Shown here in pieces: positions 37,191 through 47,116 of a stretch of DNA of 64,000 nucleotides. Origin of the DNA: Brachyspira alvinipulli ATCC 51933 (GTDB lineage Bacteria > Spirochaetota > Brachyspiria > Brachyspirales > Brachyspiraceae). Position 1 is the first letter of the stretch. Each line of letters starts with the position of its first letter. The position numbers and the translations under genes are program-made. The notes under the pieces were generated by a model. The model had not been told where the DNA came from. It made no database searches and worked only from the letters and a program-made list of their open reading frames with translations. The DNA lies in the NCBI RefSeq assembly GCF_000518245.1, contig NZ_KI912402.1, positions 518,950-582,949 of the forward strand, given 5' to 3'.

Positions 37191-38690
37191 ATGGAAGAAG
37201 AATATAGATTAAAAGTTTCTCATGTATATAAGTCTTTTCCAGGTGTGCAGGCTTTAAAAGATATTAATTTGGCTGTAAGAAAAGGTACCGTGCATGTATT
37301 ATGTGGTGAGAATGGTGCTGGAAAGTCTACATTAATGAAAATAATTAATGGTATATATAAAGCTGATATTGGCGGTATAGAGATAGACGGAAAAGCAGTG
37401 CAAATAAAAAATCCGATACAGGCTAGAAAATTAGGTATATCAATGATATTCCAAGAGCTTAATTATGTTCCTGAGATGACAGTTGAAGAAAGTCTTGTTT
37501 TAGGTGATTGGCCTATGACTTCTTTTGGAACTGTAAATTGGAAAAAGATAAGAAAAGATGTTGTTGATATATTGAAAAAAGAAGGTTTAAATTATTCTCC
37601 TACTACAAAATTAAAAGAATTGACTGTATCTGATGTTCAAATGTTGGAAATTATTAAATCAATAGCTAATAATGCTAATATATTTATTATGGATGAGCCT
37701 ACTTCAGCTATTACTAATAAAGAAGTTGATAGATTATTTGATAAAATAGCTGAGCTTAAATCAAGAGGTGCTTCTATAATTTATATATCTCATAAAATGG
37801 ATGAAATTTTTAAAATTGCTGATGACATTACTATATTAAGAGATGGTGAAACTATACTTACAGACAAAGCAGAAAATTTTGATATAGATAAGGTCATATC
37901 ATTAATGGTAGGTAGAAAACTTGGAAATAACTATCCTAAAGAAACAATAGAATTAGGAGAAAATGTTTTAGAAGTTAAAGATCTATATTCTGAAAATGTA
38001 TTTAATAAATGCAGTTTTTATGCAAGAAAGGGTGAAATAGTGGGTTTTGCTGGTCTTATGGGTGCTAAAAGAACTGAGCTTGTAAGAACTATATTTGGTA
38101 TAGATAAACATTCTTCTGGTGAAATAAAGATTAAAGGTGAAGTTAAAAACATAAATAGTGTATCAGACGGCATTAATAATGGTATTGCAATGCTTTCAGA
38201 AGACAGAAGAAGATTTGGTATAATTCCATGCAGAAGTGTTAGAGAAAATGTTTCTTTAGCTAGTTTAGGAAAATTTTTCTATAATCAATTTTGGCATAAA
38301 GGAAATGAAAATAAAGAAGTTACAAAATATTGTGAGAAGATGAATGTAAAAACAGCTTCTTATGAAGTTAGTATAGATACACTTTCTGGAGGAAATCAGC
38401 AAAAAGTATTGCTTGCAAGATGGATATTAGAATCTCCAGATATATTAATAATGGATGAACCAACTAGAGGTATAGATGTCGGAGCTAAATTTGAAATATA
38501 TAAATTAATGACAGATTTAGTAAAAGAAGGCAAAACATTAATAGTGGTATCTTCAGAACTTCCAGAGCTTATAGGTATGTGTGACAGAATATATGTTATG
38601 TGCAAAGGAAGTATAGCTGGAATGCTCAATAGAGATGAGTTTTCTCAAGAAACTATAATGAAATTGGCAACAGGTACTATTACAATGTAA
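37191..38690 (+). CDS. Sugar ABC transporter ATPase, two fused domains (RbsA-like)
   Basis: A protein of 499 residues. The first ATPase domain has Walker A GENGAGKST, a degenerate signature region at LTVSDVQMLEIIKSI, and Walker B IMDEPTSAI. The second domain has the degenerate Walker A GLMGAKRTEL usual in RbsA, then LSGGNQQKVLLARWI and MDEPTRGIDVGAKFEIY. This tandem form serves ribose/galactose/polyol class importers. It pairs with the permease starting 36 bases downstream. Confidence 0.92.
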   Translation: MEEEYRLKVSHVYKSFPGVQALKDINLAVRKGTVHVLCGENGAGKSTLMKIINGIYKADIGGIEIDGKAVQIKNPIQARKLGISMIFQELNYVPEMTVEESLVLGDWPMTSFGTVNWKKIRKDVVDILKKEGLNYSPTTKLKELTVSDVQMLEIIKSIANNANIFIMDEPTSAITNKEVDRLFDKIAELKSRGASIIYISHKMDEIFKIADDITILRDGETILTDKAENFDIDKVISLMVGRKLGNNYPKETIELGENVLEVKDLYSENVFNKCSFYARKGEIVGFAGLMGAKRTELVRTIFGIDKHSSGEIKIKGEVKNINSVSDGINNGIAMLSEDRRRFGIIPCRSVRENVSLASLGKFFYNQFWHKGNENKEVTKYCEKMNVKTASYEVSIDTLSGGNQQKVLLARWILESPDILIMDEPTRGIDVGAKFEIYKLMTDLVKEGKTLIVVSSELPELIGMCDRIYVMCKGSIAGMLNRDEFSQETIMKLATGTITM

Positions 38691-38726
38691 TAAAAAAATA
38701 TAATAAAAATAAATTAGGAGATAGAA

Positions 38727-39707
38727 ATGAAAGTTGATATAAAAAAGATATATAGTGAAATGATGAGTAAATACAGCATATATTTTATACTTTTAATAAT
38801 GATAATAGTATCATCATTTTTAAATAGCAATTTCTTAACTTTTGCCAATTTTAGTAATATTTCAAGCCAATTAGCTGTAACTACTATTTTAGCATGCGGT
38901 GCTACTATGCTTATCATATCAGGAATGATAGACTTATCATGCGGAAGTGTTCTTGCTTTGGCAGGTGTTTTATCTGTAGCTTCATATAAAGCAACTAATA
39001 ATATGATTTTAGCTATACTTGTTGCTATAGTTATTGGTGTTATATGTAATTTAATAAATGGTATAATGATAACTAGATTTAAAGTTCCTCCATTTATTGC
39101 TACATTGGCTATGCTTACTATGGCAAGAGGAGCAGCATTAAAATATACAGCAGGACAAAATATATATCAAATAGGAGATTATACTATATTAGGTCAAGGT
39201 ACATTACCAGGCGGAATACCTATATCTGTATTATTTTTAATATTATTCGTTGTTATTACTTGGTATATACTTACCCATAAAAAATTGGGAAGAGCTTTAT
39301 ATGCCATAGGAGGTAATGAAGAGGCTGCTATTGCATCTGGAATAAATGTTAATAGATCCAAAATAGAAGTATTTATTATAAATGGTATATTTGTAGGATT
39401 TGCCGGTGTATTATTTATGTCAAGAAATAACGTAGGTCTTCCTAATGGTGCTGTAAGCTATGAGTTAAAAGCTTTAACTGCTGCTGTTATAGGCGGAACA
39501 AGTTTTTCAGGCGGTTTAGGTACTGCTCAAGGAACTATAGCTGGTGCTTTTATAGTTGGATTTTTGGATAATATTATGACTCTTATTGGTGTTGACTCTT
39601 ATATACAGCAGATAATAAGAGGTGCTATTATTGCTATAGCGGTTATTTACGATTTGTATTCTAAAAATAAAACTTTGAAAAATAAATTAAAGGCTCTTAA
39701 AAATTAA
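38727..39707 (+). CDS. Sugar ABC transporter permease (RbsC-like)
   Basis: A protein of 326 residues with eight to ten hydrophobic helices and family signatures: LIISGMIDLSCGSVLALAGV, TRFKVPPFIATLAMLTMARG, and the ATPase-contacting segment GRALYAIGGNEEAAIASGI. A homodimer would form the channel for the substrate delivered by the upstream binding protein. TAGGAGAT precedes the ATG. It is the last gene of the polyol operon and ends in a terminator. Confidence 0.92.
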   Translation: MKVDIKKIYSEMMSKYSIYFILLIMIIVSSFLNSNFLTFANFSNISSQLAVTTILACGATMLIISGMIDLSCGSVLALAGVLSVASYKATNNMILAILVAIVIGVICNLINGIMITRFKVPPFIATLAMLTMARGAALKYTAGQNIYQIGDYTILGQGTLPGGIPISVLFLILFVVITWYILTHKKLGRALYAIGGNEEAAIASGINVNRSKIEVFIINGIFVGFAGVLFMSRNNVGLPNGAVSYELKALTAAVIGGTSFSGGLGTAQGTIAGAFIVGFLDNIMTLIGVDSYIQQIIRGAIIAIAVIYDLYSKNKTLKNKLKALKN

Positions 39708-39724
39708 TTAATATTCTCTTTATA

Positions 39725-39760
39725 AAAGCAGGTCTAAGTTATTAGAGCTGCTTTTTTTTT
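39725..39760. terminator. Terminator of the polyol/ABC operon
   Basis: AAAGCAGGTCTAA (39725-39737) pairs with TTAGAGCTGCTTT (39742-39754) with one mismatch, followed by a long T-run on the + strand. The tract overlaps the stop of the convergent hypothetical gene. Confidence 0.82.
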
Positions 39761-40460
39761 AATTTAAAAAATCTGGTGGGAATTTTTTAACTCTATCTTT
39801 AAATAAGAATTCTATTAATTTTCTTGTTCTTGTTAATAAAAAATATGACCATAATTCTATTGAGGTTTGTCCTATTGTATAAGTTTTTATTTCATCTATT
39901 GGAATTTGTATATTCTTTTTTATATTTGAACTTAGATTAATTTTTAATTCTGCTTCATAATATTTTCCTTTTATATGAAAATCAGGAAGCATATCATGTA
40001 CTATGCAGTTTCTTACACATTGAAGAGTTTTAGCTAAATTATATTCTTCTCTTGGAAGCATTTTATAATTGTTAACTATAGATATTAAAATTCCTATATT
40101 GCACTGTGCCAAATCCTCTACATTAGTAATTTTTTCTTCATATCTTTTTCCATTATTATATCTATATATGGATATAAATCCATCTTCTTTCATTTTTTCT
40201 TCCAATAAAATCATAAGAGACTGCTCAAACATACTTCCTACTAGAGTACAGCTAGCCTCAAAATATCCGAAATAATAATTCTGATGAACTTGATAAAGCA
40301 GTTTTAACATGTGTTCTAATCGGTCATTATTTATTTGACCTACATGCATTCTTGTGTATTGTAAAGCTTTTCTCCTAAGTTCAGCCTTTTCTAAAAACTC
40401 ATCATTATATCTTTCTTTGAGAGTTAATTTTGGTTGTTTTACTTTTTTTGCTTCATCCAT
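39759..40460 (-). CDS. Hypothetical protein with an HEPN-like R-x4-H segment
   Basis: About 233 residues, soluble and largely helical. I do not recognise the family. The segment LQCVRNCIVHDMLPD contains R-x4-H, the spacing used by HEPN-type RNases and by DUF4145-like proteins, and YFEASCTLVGSMFEQSLMILL looks like the preceding helix of such a bundle. This resemblance is weak. ATG 40460 (MDEAKKVKQP) with TTGGA upstream is preferred to the in-frame ATG at 40514, which would add a hydrophobic stretch. It is divergent from the lolE-type gene. Confidence 0.55.
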   Translation of the reverse strand: MDEAKKVKQPKLTLKERYNDEFLEKAELRRKALQYTRMHVGQINNDRLEHMLKLLYQVHQNYYFGYFEASCTLVGSMFEQSLMILLEEKMKEDGFISIYRYNNGKRYEEKITNVEDLAQCNIGILISIVNNYKMLPREEYNLAKTLQCVRNCIVHDMLPDFHIKGKYYEAELKINLSSNIKKNIQIPIDEIKTYTIGQTSIELWSYFLLTRTRKLIEFLFKDRVKKFPPDFLN

Positions 40461-40598
40461 TTTATAATCCAATAGTAATATACAATATATTAACATTATG
40501 ATAAAATTATTCAAGTTTAATAAAATTAGGTTTAAATTTAATTATATATAATATATAATATTCTAGTCATTTAATTCTTTATATATTAAGGAGATGCT

Positions 40599-41909
40599 TT
40601 GAGATTAGAATTAATGCTTGGCGTTAGATATTTAAGGGCCAAAAAGAAATTTTCATTTGTTTCAATAATCACTATTATATGTGTGCTTGGTATATTAGTA
40701 GGCGATATGGTGATGATCACAGTTCTTTCTGTTATGAATGGTTTTCAGGATGATATAAGAGATAAAATACTTGGAATGAGAGCACATATAAATATAAGTG
40801 CTTACAGTGATCAGCCGCTTACAGATTATAAATACGTTGTTGATAATATAATAGATAATAAAGAAATCACTAGTGCTTATCCTTATATTGTTCTTCCTTG
40901 TATAATGCGTTCCTACAATTTTACTATACTTATAACAGTACGTTCATTTGAGGATAATATATTTAGTACGGATAAAGATTTTATTAAATATTTTAATTTT
41001 GTTGAAGGAAATAATAAAGATATGAAAACTAATGAAGCATTAATAGGTTCAGAAATGGCAAAAGATTATGCTTTATCGGTTGGAGATACTATTGATATAA
41101 TTTCAGCTTCAGGAAGTTTTGATAGGGGATTTAAGCCTCAGAAAACAACTTTCACTATTAAGGGTATATATAAAACAGGCTATTATGAATATGACAGCAG
41201 AATGGTAATAGTCCCTCTTTCTACTGGTCAAGCCATGGTTGGTTATGATAATGCTGTTACTGGAGTTGCTGTTAAGGTAAAAAATTTTTTTGATGCGGAT
41301 AAAGTAGCAAAAAAGATTGATACTGATTTAAAAGAATTTTATAATGTTATGCCTTGGATGCTTTTTGATAGAAATTTCTTTCAGGCTTTGCATACAGAAA
41401 AATTAATGCTTGCTTTAATTCTTTCATTTATTATATTAATTGCGGCATTAAATATTGCGTCAAGTCAGATAATATTTGTAAAGGATAAAAGGCGTGATAT
41501 TGCTATAATAAAAACTTTAGGATTAAGACCTTCTAATGTAGCCAAAGTTTTCTTTTTGGAAGGAGCTATAATAGGAATAATCGGTACTGTGCTTGGAGTT
41601 ATATTCGGTATTCTTCTAGCAAGTTATGTTAATGAGGCATTGGAGGGAATAAGGATTATACTTCAAGTAATAGTTAATATTATTTGGTTTATACCTTCAA
41701 AATTAAGCAGTGCAATATCAATTCCAATAGTTCCAGACTTCTTTCCTTCTGATATATATTATGTAAGCGGTGGACTTCCTTCTATAATACATGCTTCACA
41801 GGTTATAATGGTTGCTAGTATTTCATTCTTACTTTCTGTTTTATTTGCTATAATACCGGCTTATATTGCAAGCAGATATAAACCTGCGGAGGTATTAAGA
41901 TATGAGTAA
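40599..41909 (+). CDS. lolE: Lipoprotein-releasing ABC permease (LolC/LolE-like)
   Basis: A protein of 436 residues. It has an N-terminal cytoplasmic start and helix (RLELMLGVRYLRAKKKFSFVSIITIICVLGI), a large periplasmic MacB-like domain (about 45-255), then three C-terminal helices of an FtsX domain containing ILIAALNIASSQIIFVKDKRRDIAIIKTLG. The partner of LolD, it extracts lipoproteins from the inner membrane. A TTG start at 40599 is supported by AAGGAG five bases upstream; the nearest ATG (40614) would put that site too far away. It overlaps the ATPase gene by eight bases. Confidence 0.85.
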   Translation: MRLELMLGVRYLRAKKKFSFVSIITIICVLGILVGDMVMITVLSVMNGFQDDIRDKILGMRAHINISAYSDQPLTDYKYVVDNIIDNKEITSAYPYIVLPCIMRSYNFTILITVRSFEDNIFSTDKDFIKYFNFVEGNNKDMKTNEALIGSEMAKDYALSVGDTIDIISASGSFDRGFKPQKTTFTIKGIYKTGYYEYDSRMVIVPLSTGQAMVGYDNAVTGVAVKVKNFFDADKVAKKIDTDLKEFYNVMPWMLFDRNFFQALHTEKLMLALILSFIILIAALNIASSQIIFVKDKRRDIAIIKTLGLRPSNVAKVFFLEGAIIGIIGTVLGVIFGILLASYVNEALEGIRIILQVIVNIIWFIPSKLSSAISIPIVPDFFPSDIYYVSGGLPSIIHASQVIMVASISFLLSVLFAIIPAYIASRYKPAEVLRYE

Positions 41910-42591
41910 TAATAAAGAAGTTTTAATAAAAATAGAAAATTTAAAAAAGACATATATTGGTCCTCCAAAAGTAGAAGTTTTAAAATCTTTGAATTTAGAT
42001 ATTTATAAAAATGAGATACTTGCAATTACAGGAGAGTCAGGAAGCGGTAAAACTACACTTTTAAATTTAATAGGCGGAATAGATGATATAACGGAAGGCA
42101 GTATAAATATTGCAGGCAACAATATTGGAAAGATGAATGAGGGACAATTAGCACATTTTAGAAACAGTTCTCTTGGTTATGTTTTTCAGTTTCATAATCT
42201 GCTTGGAGAGTTTAGTGCTATAGAAAATGTTATGATACCATCATTAATGTTTAAATATAATAAGAAAGAAGCAAGACAGAAAGCGGAAGCATTGCTTGAA
42301 ATAGTAGGTTTAAAAGATAGAATGGAGCATAGAATAGGTGAGCTTTCAGGGGGAGAATCACAAAGAGTTGCTATTGCCAGGGCTTTAATAAATAAACCAA
42401 GTGTTGTTTTAGCTGATGAGCCTACTGGAAACTTAGATAAAAAAAATGCTGAAATGGTTAGAGAATTACTATGGAATATGACTAGACAAAGTAATGCTTC
42501 TTTAATCATAGTTACGCATTCTCAATCTATTGCTGATATGGCTGATAGAAAATTGCGTTTAGAGTATGGTGAAAATTTAGTAGAGTATTGA
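41902..42591 (+). CDS. lolD: Lipoprotein-releasing ABC ATPase (LolD-like)
   Basis: A protein of 229 residues: Walker A GESGSGKTT, Q-loop FQFHNLLGEFSAIENVMIP, signature LSGGESQRVAIARAL, Walker B VVLADEPTGNLD. The MacB/LolD branch is indicated by the NLDKKNAEMV segment and by the overlapping FtsX-type permease. It powers release of lipoproteins to the carrier that delivers them to the outer membrane. A single permease gene here implies a homodimeric LolF-like complex unless a second permease lies elsewhere. Confidence 0.88.
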   Translation: MSNNKEVLIKIENLKKTYIGPPKVEVLKSLNLDIYKNEILAITGESGSGKTTLLNLIGGIDDITEGSINIAGNNIGKMNEGQLAHFRNSSLGYVFQFHNLLGEFSAIENVMIPSLMFKYNKKEARQKAEALLEIVGLKDRMEHRIGELSGGESQRVAIARALINKPSVVLADEPTGNLDKKNAEMVRELLWNMTRQSNASLIIVTHSQSIADMADRKLRLEYGENLVEY

Positions 42592-42646
42592 AATATAAAA
42601 TTTTATGCTATAGAATAATGCATAACAATGATTAGGATTTTTATTA

Positions 42647-44590
42647 ATGATTAAGCAAATAAAAGAATTTTTCAAGAAAAAAGAAGAACAAAAAGGTCTT
42701 CATGAAACAGCAAGAAGTGATATACATATAGATAAATATTATTCTTCAGAAGAAAAACATGTATATAGAAGAATGTTTAAGTATGCTGTAAGACAAAAAG
42801 GATTATATTTTATACCTTTGCTAATCAGTCTTGTGTACACTATTATAAACATACTTCCTCCTTTTTTTGGTCAAATGGCTATAGCTCTTACAGGAGGTAA
42901 ATCTGCTCAGCTTGTAGAAAGAATACCTATTTTGCAGAAATTATTTGAAATAGATGCAAAGGCTTTAGTTGGTAATGCCATGAATACAGGCAGTATATTA
43001 AATGCCAATTTACTTTTACAATTCACTGCTGTAATAATAATAGGATTAGTATATGTTGTATTAAGAGTAGGATTGGATTATTTAAAATCATTTTTATTTG
43101 GTTTTTGTACACAGGCAATAAATAGGGATGTACAAGCTGATATGCTAAAGTCTGTATTGAATACTGATATAGGATACTTTAAGCAGGAAAGAGAAGGTAC
43201 TATATTAGCACGTATAAATGAAGGAAGTGTTATATCGAGCTTTGTTACTGGTACTTTTCCAAATATGATTACTATACCTTTAACTTTAATACTTACATTA
43301 GCTGTATTATTTTTCTTGAATGCTAAACTCACATTAGTATGTTTGATAGCAAGTCCGTTAATAGCTATAGGTACAGATATGATATCAAAACTTATAAAAC
43401 CTAGAATTGCTAAGTCTCAGGAGATGACTGCTAATATGGGCGGTATAATGCAGGAGAATATGAGAGGTATTGAAGTTATAAAGATATTCTCTAAAGAAGA
43501 TGTGGAAGTTGACAGATATATTAAATATAATAATGAGATAATAGATTATTCAAGAAAAATGACAATGATTTCTGTATTGAATAGACCATTAGTTGAGCTT
43601 ATAATGATAGTTGCTATGCTTCTTATTTTAGCCTATGGTGGATATTTGGTATTTAATGGTGAGATGCCTTTTGAGTTTTTATGGGGATTTTTACTTTATA
43701 TGCTTAATATTTCTACTCCGGTAAGAGATTTATCCGGTCTTTTTGTTGGTTTGCAAACAACTAAAGTAGTAGGTAAAAGAGTGTTTCAAATAATGGATTT
43801 ACCTCAAGAAGAAGTTGATGATAAGACTAAAATGCCAATGAATCCTATAGAAAAGTCTATAGAGTTTAAAGATGTTGAATTTGAATATCCTAAACGCGGT
43901 AAGGAAGAACCATTTAAATTAGGACCTGTTAGTTTTAAAGTTAAAAAAGGTGATATAATTGCTTTTGTTGGTAATTCAGGCGGAGGAAAAACTACATTAG
44001 TTACATTGATACCTAAATTATTTATTCCTTCATCCGGACAGATATTATTTGATGATATAGATTATAGAGAAATAAATACTAGAAGTTTAAGACAGCATAT
44101 AGGTGTAGTATCTCAGGAAAATATTTTATTTTATGGAACTGTTAGGGATAATATAATATACGGTGATACTAATGCTACTGATGATGATATGATAAGAGCT
44201 GCAAAAATAGCACATGCTGATGAGTTTATATTGAAGCTTCCTAATGGTTATGATACACATATCGGACCTAGAGGTATAATGCTTTCCGGAGGTCAGCGTC
44301 AGCGTATTGCATTAGCTAGAGCAGTGTTGAGGAAGCCTTCTATACTAATTCTTGATGAAGCTACTAGTGCTTTGGATACTGAAAGTGAAATGTATGTACA
44401 AAAGGCATTAAATGAGATTATCAATCTTCAAACTACATTTGTTATTGCTCATAGGCTTTCTACTATAAAAAATGCTACATATATTTGTGTTGTTGAAGAT
44501 GGTAAAATAATAGAATCTGGTACACATGAAGAATTAATGAGCAAAGGCGGAAAATACCAATATTTATATTCATTGCAGTTTAGAGAGTAA
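42647..44590 (+). CDS. ABC exporter, membrane and ATPase domains fused (MsbA/multidrug type)
   Basis: A half-transporter of 647 residues. A cytoplasmic charged start (about 1-55) precedes six membrane helices (about 60-375), then the ATPase with Walker A GNSGGGKTT, signature LSGGQRQRIALARAVL, Walker B SILILDEATSALD and the H-loop IAHRLS. A periplasmic insert of about 45 residues follows helix 1. Its position immediately before the glycosyltransferase cluster (three bases from the next start) suggests export of a lipid or glycan precursor. A drug exporter is the alternative. Confidence 0.85.
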   Translation: MIKQIKEFFKKKEEQKGLHETARSDIHIDKYYSSEEKHVYRRMFKYAVRQKGLYFIPLLISLVYTIINILPPFFGQMAIALTGGKSAQLVERIPILQKLFEIDAKALVGNAMNTGSILNANLLLQFTAVIIIGLVYVVLRVGLDYLKSFLFGFCTQAINRDVQADMLKSVLNTDIGYFKQEREGTILARINEGSVISSFVTGTFPNMITIPLTLILTLAVLFFLNAKLTLVCLIASPLIAIGTDMISKLIKPRIAKSQEMTANMGGIMQENMRGIEVIKIFSKEDVEVDRYIKYNNEIIDYSRKMTMISVLNRPLVELIMIVAMLLILAYGGYLVFNGEMPFEFLWGFLLYMLNISTPVRDLSGLFVGLQTTKVVGKRVFQIMDLPQEEVDDKTKMPMNPIEKSIEFKDVEFEYPKRGKEEPFKLGPVSFKVKKGDIIAFVGNSGGGKTTLVTLIPKLFIPSSGQILFDDIDYREINTRSLRQHIGVVSQENILFYGTVRDNIIYGDTNATDDDMIRAAKIAHADEFILKLPNGYDTHIGPRGIMLSGGQRQRIALARAVLRKPSILILDEATSALDTESEMYVQKALNEIINLQTTFVIAHRLSTIKNATYICVVEDGKIIESGTHEELMSKGGKYQYLYSLQFRE

Positions 44591-44593
44591 TTT

Positions 44594-45808
44594 ATGGATA
44601 ATAGAGAACCTTTTATATCTATAATAGTACCTGTTTACAATACTGAACAATATTTAAAAAGATGTTTAGACAGTGTTGTTAATCAGACTTTTAAAGATAT
44701 AGAAATAATAATAGTTAATGATTGTTCTCCAAAAAATTGTAATGAAATAGTAAAAGAATATAATGATGAAAGAATAGTTTATATTAAGCATGATATTAAT
44801 AAAGGTACATTAGCTTCAAGAAAAACAGGAAGTATAAATGCTAATGGAAAATATATTACTTATCTTGATTCTGATGATGAATTGTATATTAATGCATGTC
44901 AGCTTATATATGATGAATACAAAAAAATAGAAGTTGATATTATACATTTTTCTGCTGAAGCTGTGCTAGATGATAATTTAAATATTAGTGCAAAAGAAAA
45001 AACAAAAGCAGTTAATAAAGTTGAATGGTATCTTTCATCTTCAAGAAATTTGATTAATGAAAAATATTTATTTTATGAGGTTGCACAAGAAAAATTACCG
45101 CATAATATGTGTGGAAAGGCATACAAAAATGAATTGATAAAAAAATCTCTTGATTATATACCTGATGTAAGATTAAATAATGCTGAAGATATGCTTCAAT
45201 TTTTAATAACAATTTATTTTGCATCAAGTTATTCTGCTATAAATAATAAATTATATATTTACCATATAAGTATAGGGGAAAGTAGTAGTAATCGAGATAG
45301 TAGTTTAATGTCAGTAGAAAAATATGATATTTTATGTAAGGGTTCTTCCATAGCATGTAATGAGTTTCTTTCATTTTTAAAAAAGCAAGGTGCTGAATTA
45401 TTGTATGGATTTTATTATTATACTATATACTATAATCAGTATCGATTCTTAAAAGAAAAAATAGTAAACAATGAAAATAAAAATAAATTTATAGATGTAT
45501 TAGAAAGTTATTTTGATGTGAATATTATTAATATGTATTTGAATTTAAAAGAATACGAAGATTTAAAAATACAAAAAGAAAAAAATATTATTAATAAACT
45601 TACTCCATACTTTTTTTCTATTATAATGTATGAGTATTATATCAATATAAAAATTTTGGGTATAAAAATAAATTTAAAAAATAATAAATGTTTAAAAGAA
45701 CCTAAAATAATATCTTTTAATTCTTTATTAAAAAATATATTTTCTATTAATACTGATAATAAAAATGATAAGTATATTAAAATACTTTTTATAAAAGTCA
45801 AATTATAA
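44594..45808 (+). CDS. GT2 family glycosyltransferase with basic C-terminal tail
   Basis: A protein of 404 residues. The GT-A domain lies in the first 230: SIIVPVYNTEQYLKRCLDSV, VNDCSPKN and the metal-binding YLDSDDEL. The C-terminal part ends with INIKILGIKINLKNNK and later NIFSINTDNKND then IKILFIKVKL, a basic-hydrophobic tail also found in neighbouring genes. It transfers a sugar to a growing surface glycan; donor and acceptor are unknown. It starts three bases after the ABC exporter. Confidence 0.87.
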   Translation: MDNREPFISIIVPVYNTEQYLKRCLDSVVNQTFKDIEIIIVNDCSPKNCNEIVKEYNDERIVYIKHDINKGTLASRKTGSINANGKYITYLDSDDELYINACQLIYDEYKKIEVDIIHFSAEAVLDDNLNISAKEKTKAVNKVEWYLSSSRNLINEKYLFYEVAQEKLPHNMCGKAYKNELIKKSLDYIPDVRLNNAEDMLQFLITIYFASSYSAINNKLYIYHISIGESSSNRDSSLMSVEKYDILCKGSSIACNEFLSFLKKQGAELLYGFYYYTIYYNQYRFLKEKIVNNENKNKFIDVLESYFDVNIINMYLNLKEYEDLKIQKEKNIINKLTPYFFSIIMYEYYINIKILGIKINLKNNKCLKEPKIISFNSLLKNIFSINTDNKNDKYIKILFIKVKL

Positions 45809-45864
45809 TTTGTTGTTTTGTATATTTATGATATAATATTTCAAATTATGATTGAGAGTTTTAT

Positions 45865-47055
45865 ATGTCTTTATTTTCCATTATAATACCAGTATATAAT
45901 ACTGAAAAATATATTTCTAAATGTCTGAATAGTTTAGTAAATCAAACTTTTAAAGATATAGAAATTATTGTAGTTAATGATTGTTCAACTGATAATTCTA
46001 AACAAATTATAGAATCTTATAAAGAAAAAGATAATAGAATAATATATATTGAAAACGAAGTAAACAGCGGTCCTTTAGTTGCTAGGAAAAATGGTACTTT
46101 AAAATCTAGTTCAAAGTATGTTACATATATTGATTCTGATGATGAGCTTGAGTTAAATACATTTGAAGAAGTAGTTAATATTTTACAAGATAAAGAATAT
46201 GATGTAATACATTTTGATATGTTAGCTATAACAGATGATAAAAAACAGAAGAAAGAAATTGAGAGGTATAGTTCTACAAAACTAAGTGTAATTGATGAAA
46301 ATTATTTATTTAATGAAATACTTCTAGTTAATATCGCAAGTACAATATGTGCGAAAATTTTTAAAAGAGAAATAATGGTTGAGGCTTTTAAATATATAAA
46401 AGATAAAAAATGTGTATTTTCTGAGGATATGCTTCAAGGTGTAATTGCTTTTTATTTTGCAAAATCATATAAAGCTATAGATAAGAAACTTTATAAATAT
46501 CGTTGCAATGTAAGTGTGAGTAATAAATCATCTGATGAATTAAGTTTAGATAAATATCAAACTATATGCAGTGATTTGAGATATTCTCTTGATACTTTAT
46601 ATAATTTTCTATGCAGTATAAAAAAAGATAAATTATACTACTATGAGTTTTTATTTTTATCATATAGACATTATGAGTTTATAAAAAATAAAATTGATAA
46701 AAATAATTCTGATTATATAGAAGTTTTGAATTCTTATTTTTCTCAAGATTTTATAGATGAATATAATGAATGCGTATTAAAAAATAAATACTATTTGAAT
46801 AAAAAAGAAAAATTAGAAAAAATTAATAAAAAACTTCTTCCTTATTTCTTTTCTGTAATAGTTAATGGATATAATACTTCTATAAGATTGTTTGGAATTA
46901 ATGTGAACTTGCAAAATAATAAATGTTATTATGAACCATTAGTTATAACTATAAGTAATATATTGAGAGGATTATTTTCTATTCAAGAAGAAAAAGAAAA
47001 TAATATCAAAAAAGTTTTTATTAGAATTCTTGGTTTGAAAATTAGAATAAAATGA
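45865..47055 (+). CDS. GT2 family glycosyltransferase, paralogue of 44594
   Basis: A protein of 396 residues, closely similar in design to the preceding gene: SIIIPVYNTEKYISKCLNSLVNQTFKDI, VVNDCSTDNS and YIDSDDELE. The tail GLFSIQEEKENN then KKVFIRILGLKIRIK matches the type-A tail of the cluster. TGAGAG lies just upstream of the ATG, and a TATAAT at 45832-45837 suggests its own promoter. The two genes look like a tandem duplication that has diverged. Confidence 0.87.
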   Translation: MSLFSIIIPVYNTEKYISKCLNSLVNQTFKDIEIIVVNDCSTDNSKQIIESYKEKDNRIIYIENEVNSGPLVARKNGTLKSSSKYVTYIDSDDELELNTFEEVVNILQDKEYDVIHFDMLAITDDKKQKKEIERYSSTKLSVIDENYLFNEILLVNIASTICAKIFKREIMVEAFKYIKDKKCVFSEDMLQGVIAFYFAKSYKAIDKKLYKYRCNVSVSNKSSDELSLDKYQTICSDLRYSLDTLYNFLCSIKKDKLYYYEFLFLSYRHYEFIKNKIDKNNSDYIEVLNSYFSQDFIDEYNECVLKNKYYLNKKEKLEKINKKLLPYFFSVIVNGYNTSIRLFGINVNLQNNKCYYEPLVITISNILRGLFSIQEEKENNIKKVFIRILGLKIRIK

Positions 47056-47059
47056 TTAA

Positions 47060-47088
47060 TTGACAAATATAATGATTAATATTATAAT
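47060..47088 (+). promoter_or_regulatory. Consensus promoter inside the glycan cluster
   Basis: TTGACA (47060-47065), exactly 17 bases, TATAAT (47083-47088), starting five bases after the upstream stop. It supports an independent transcript for 47117 onward and ATG 47117 as the start. Confidence 0.75.
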
Positions 47089-47116
47089 GTGAAAATATTT
47101 GATTTTTAGAGTTTTT

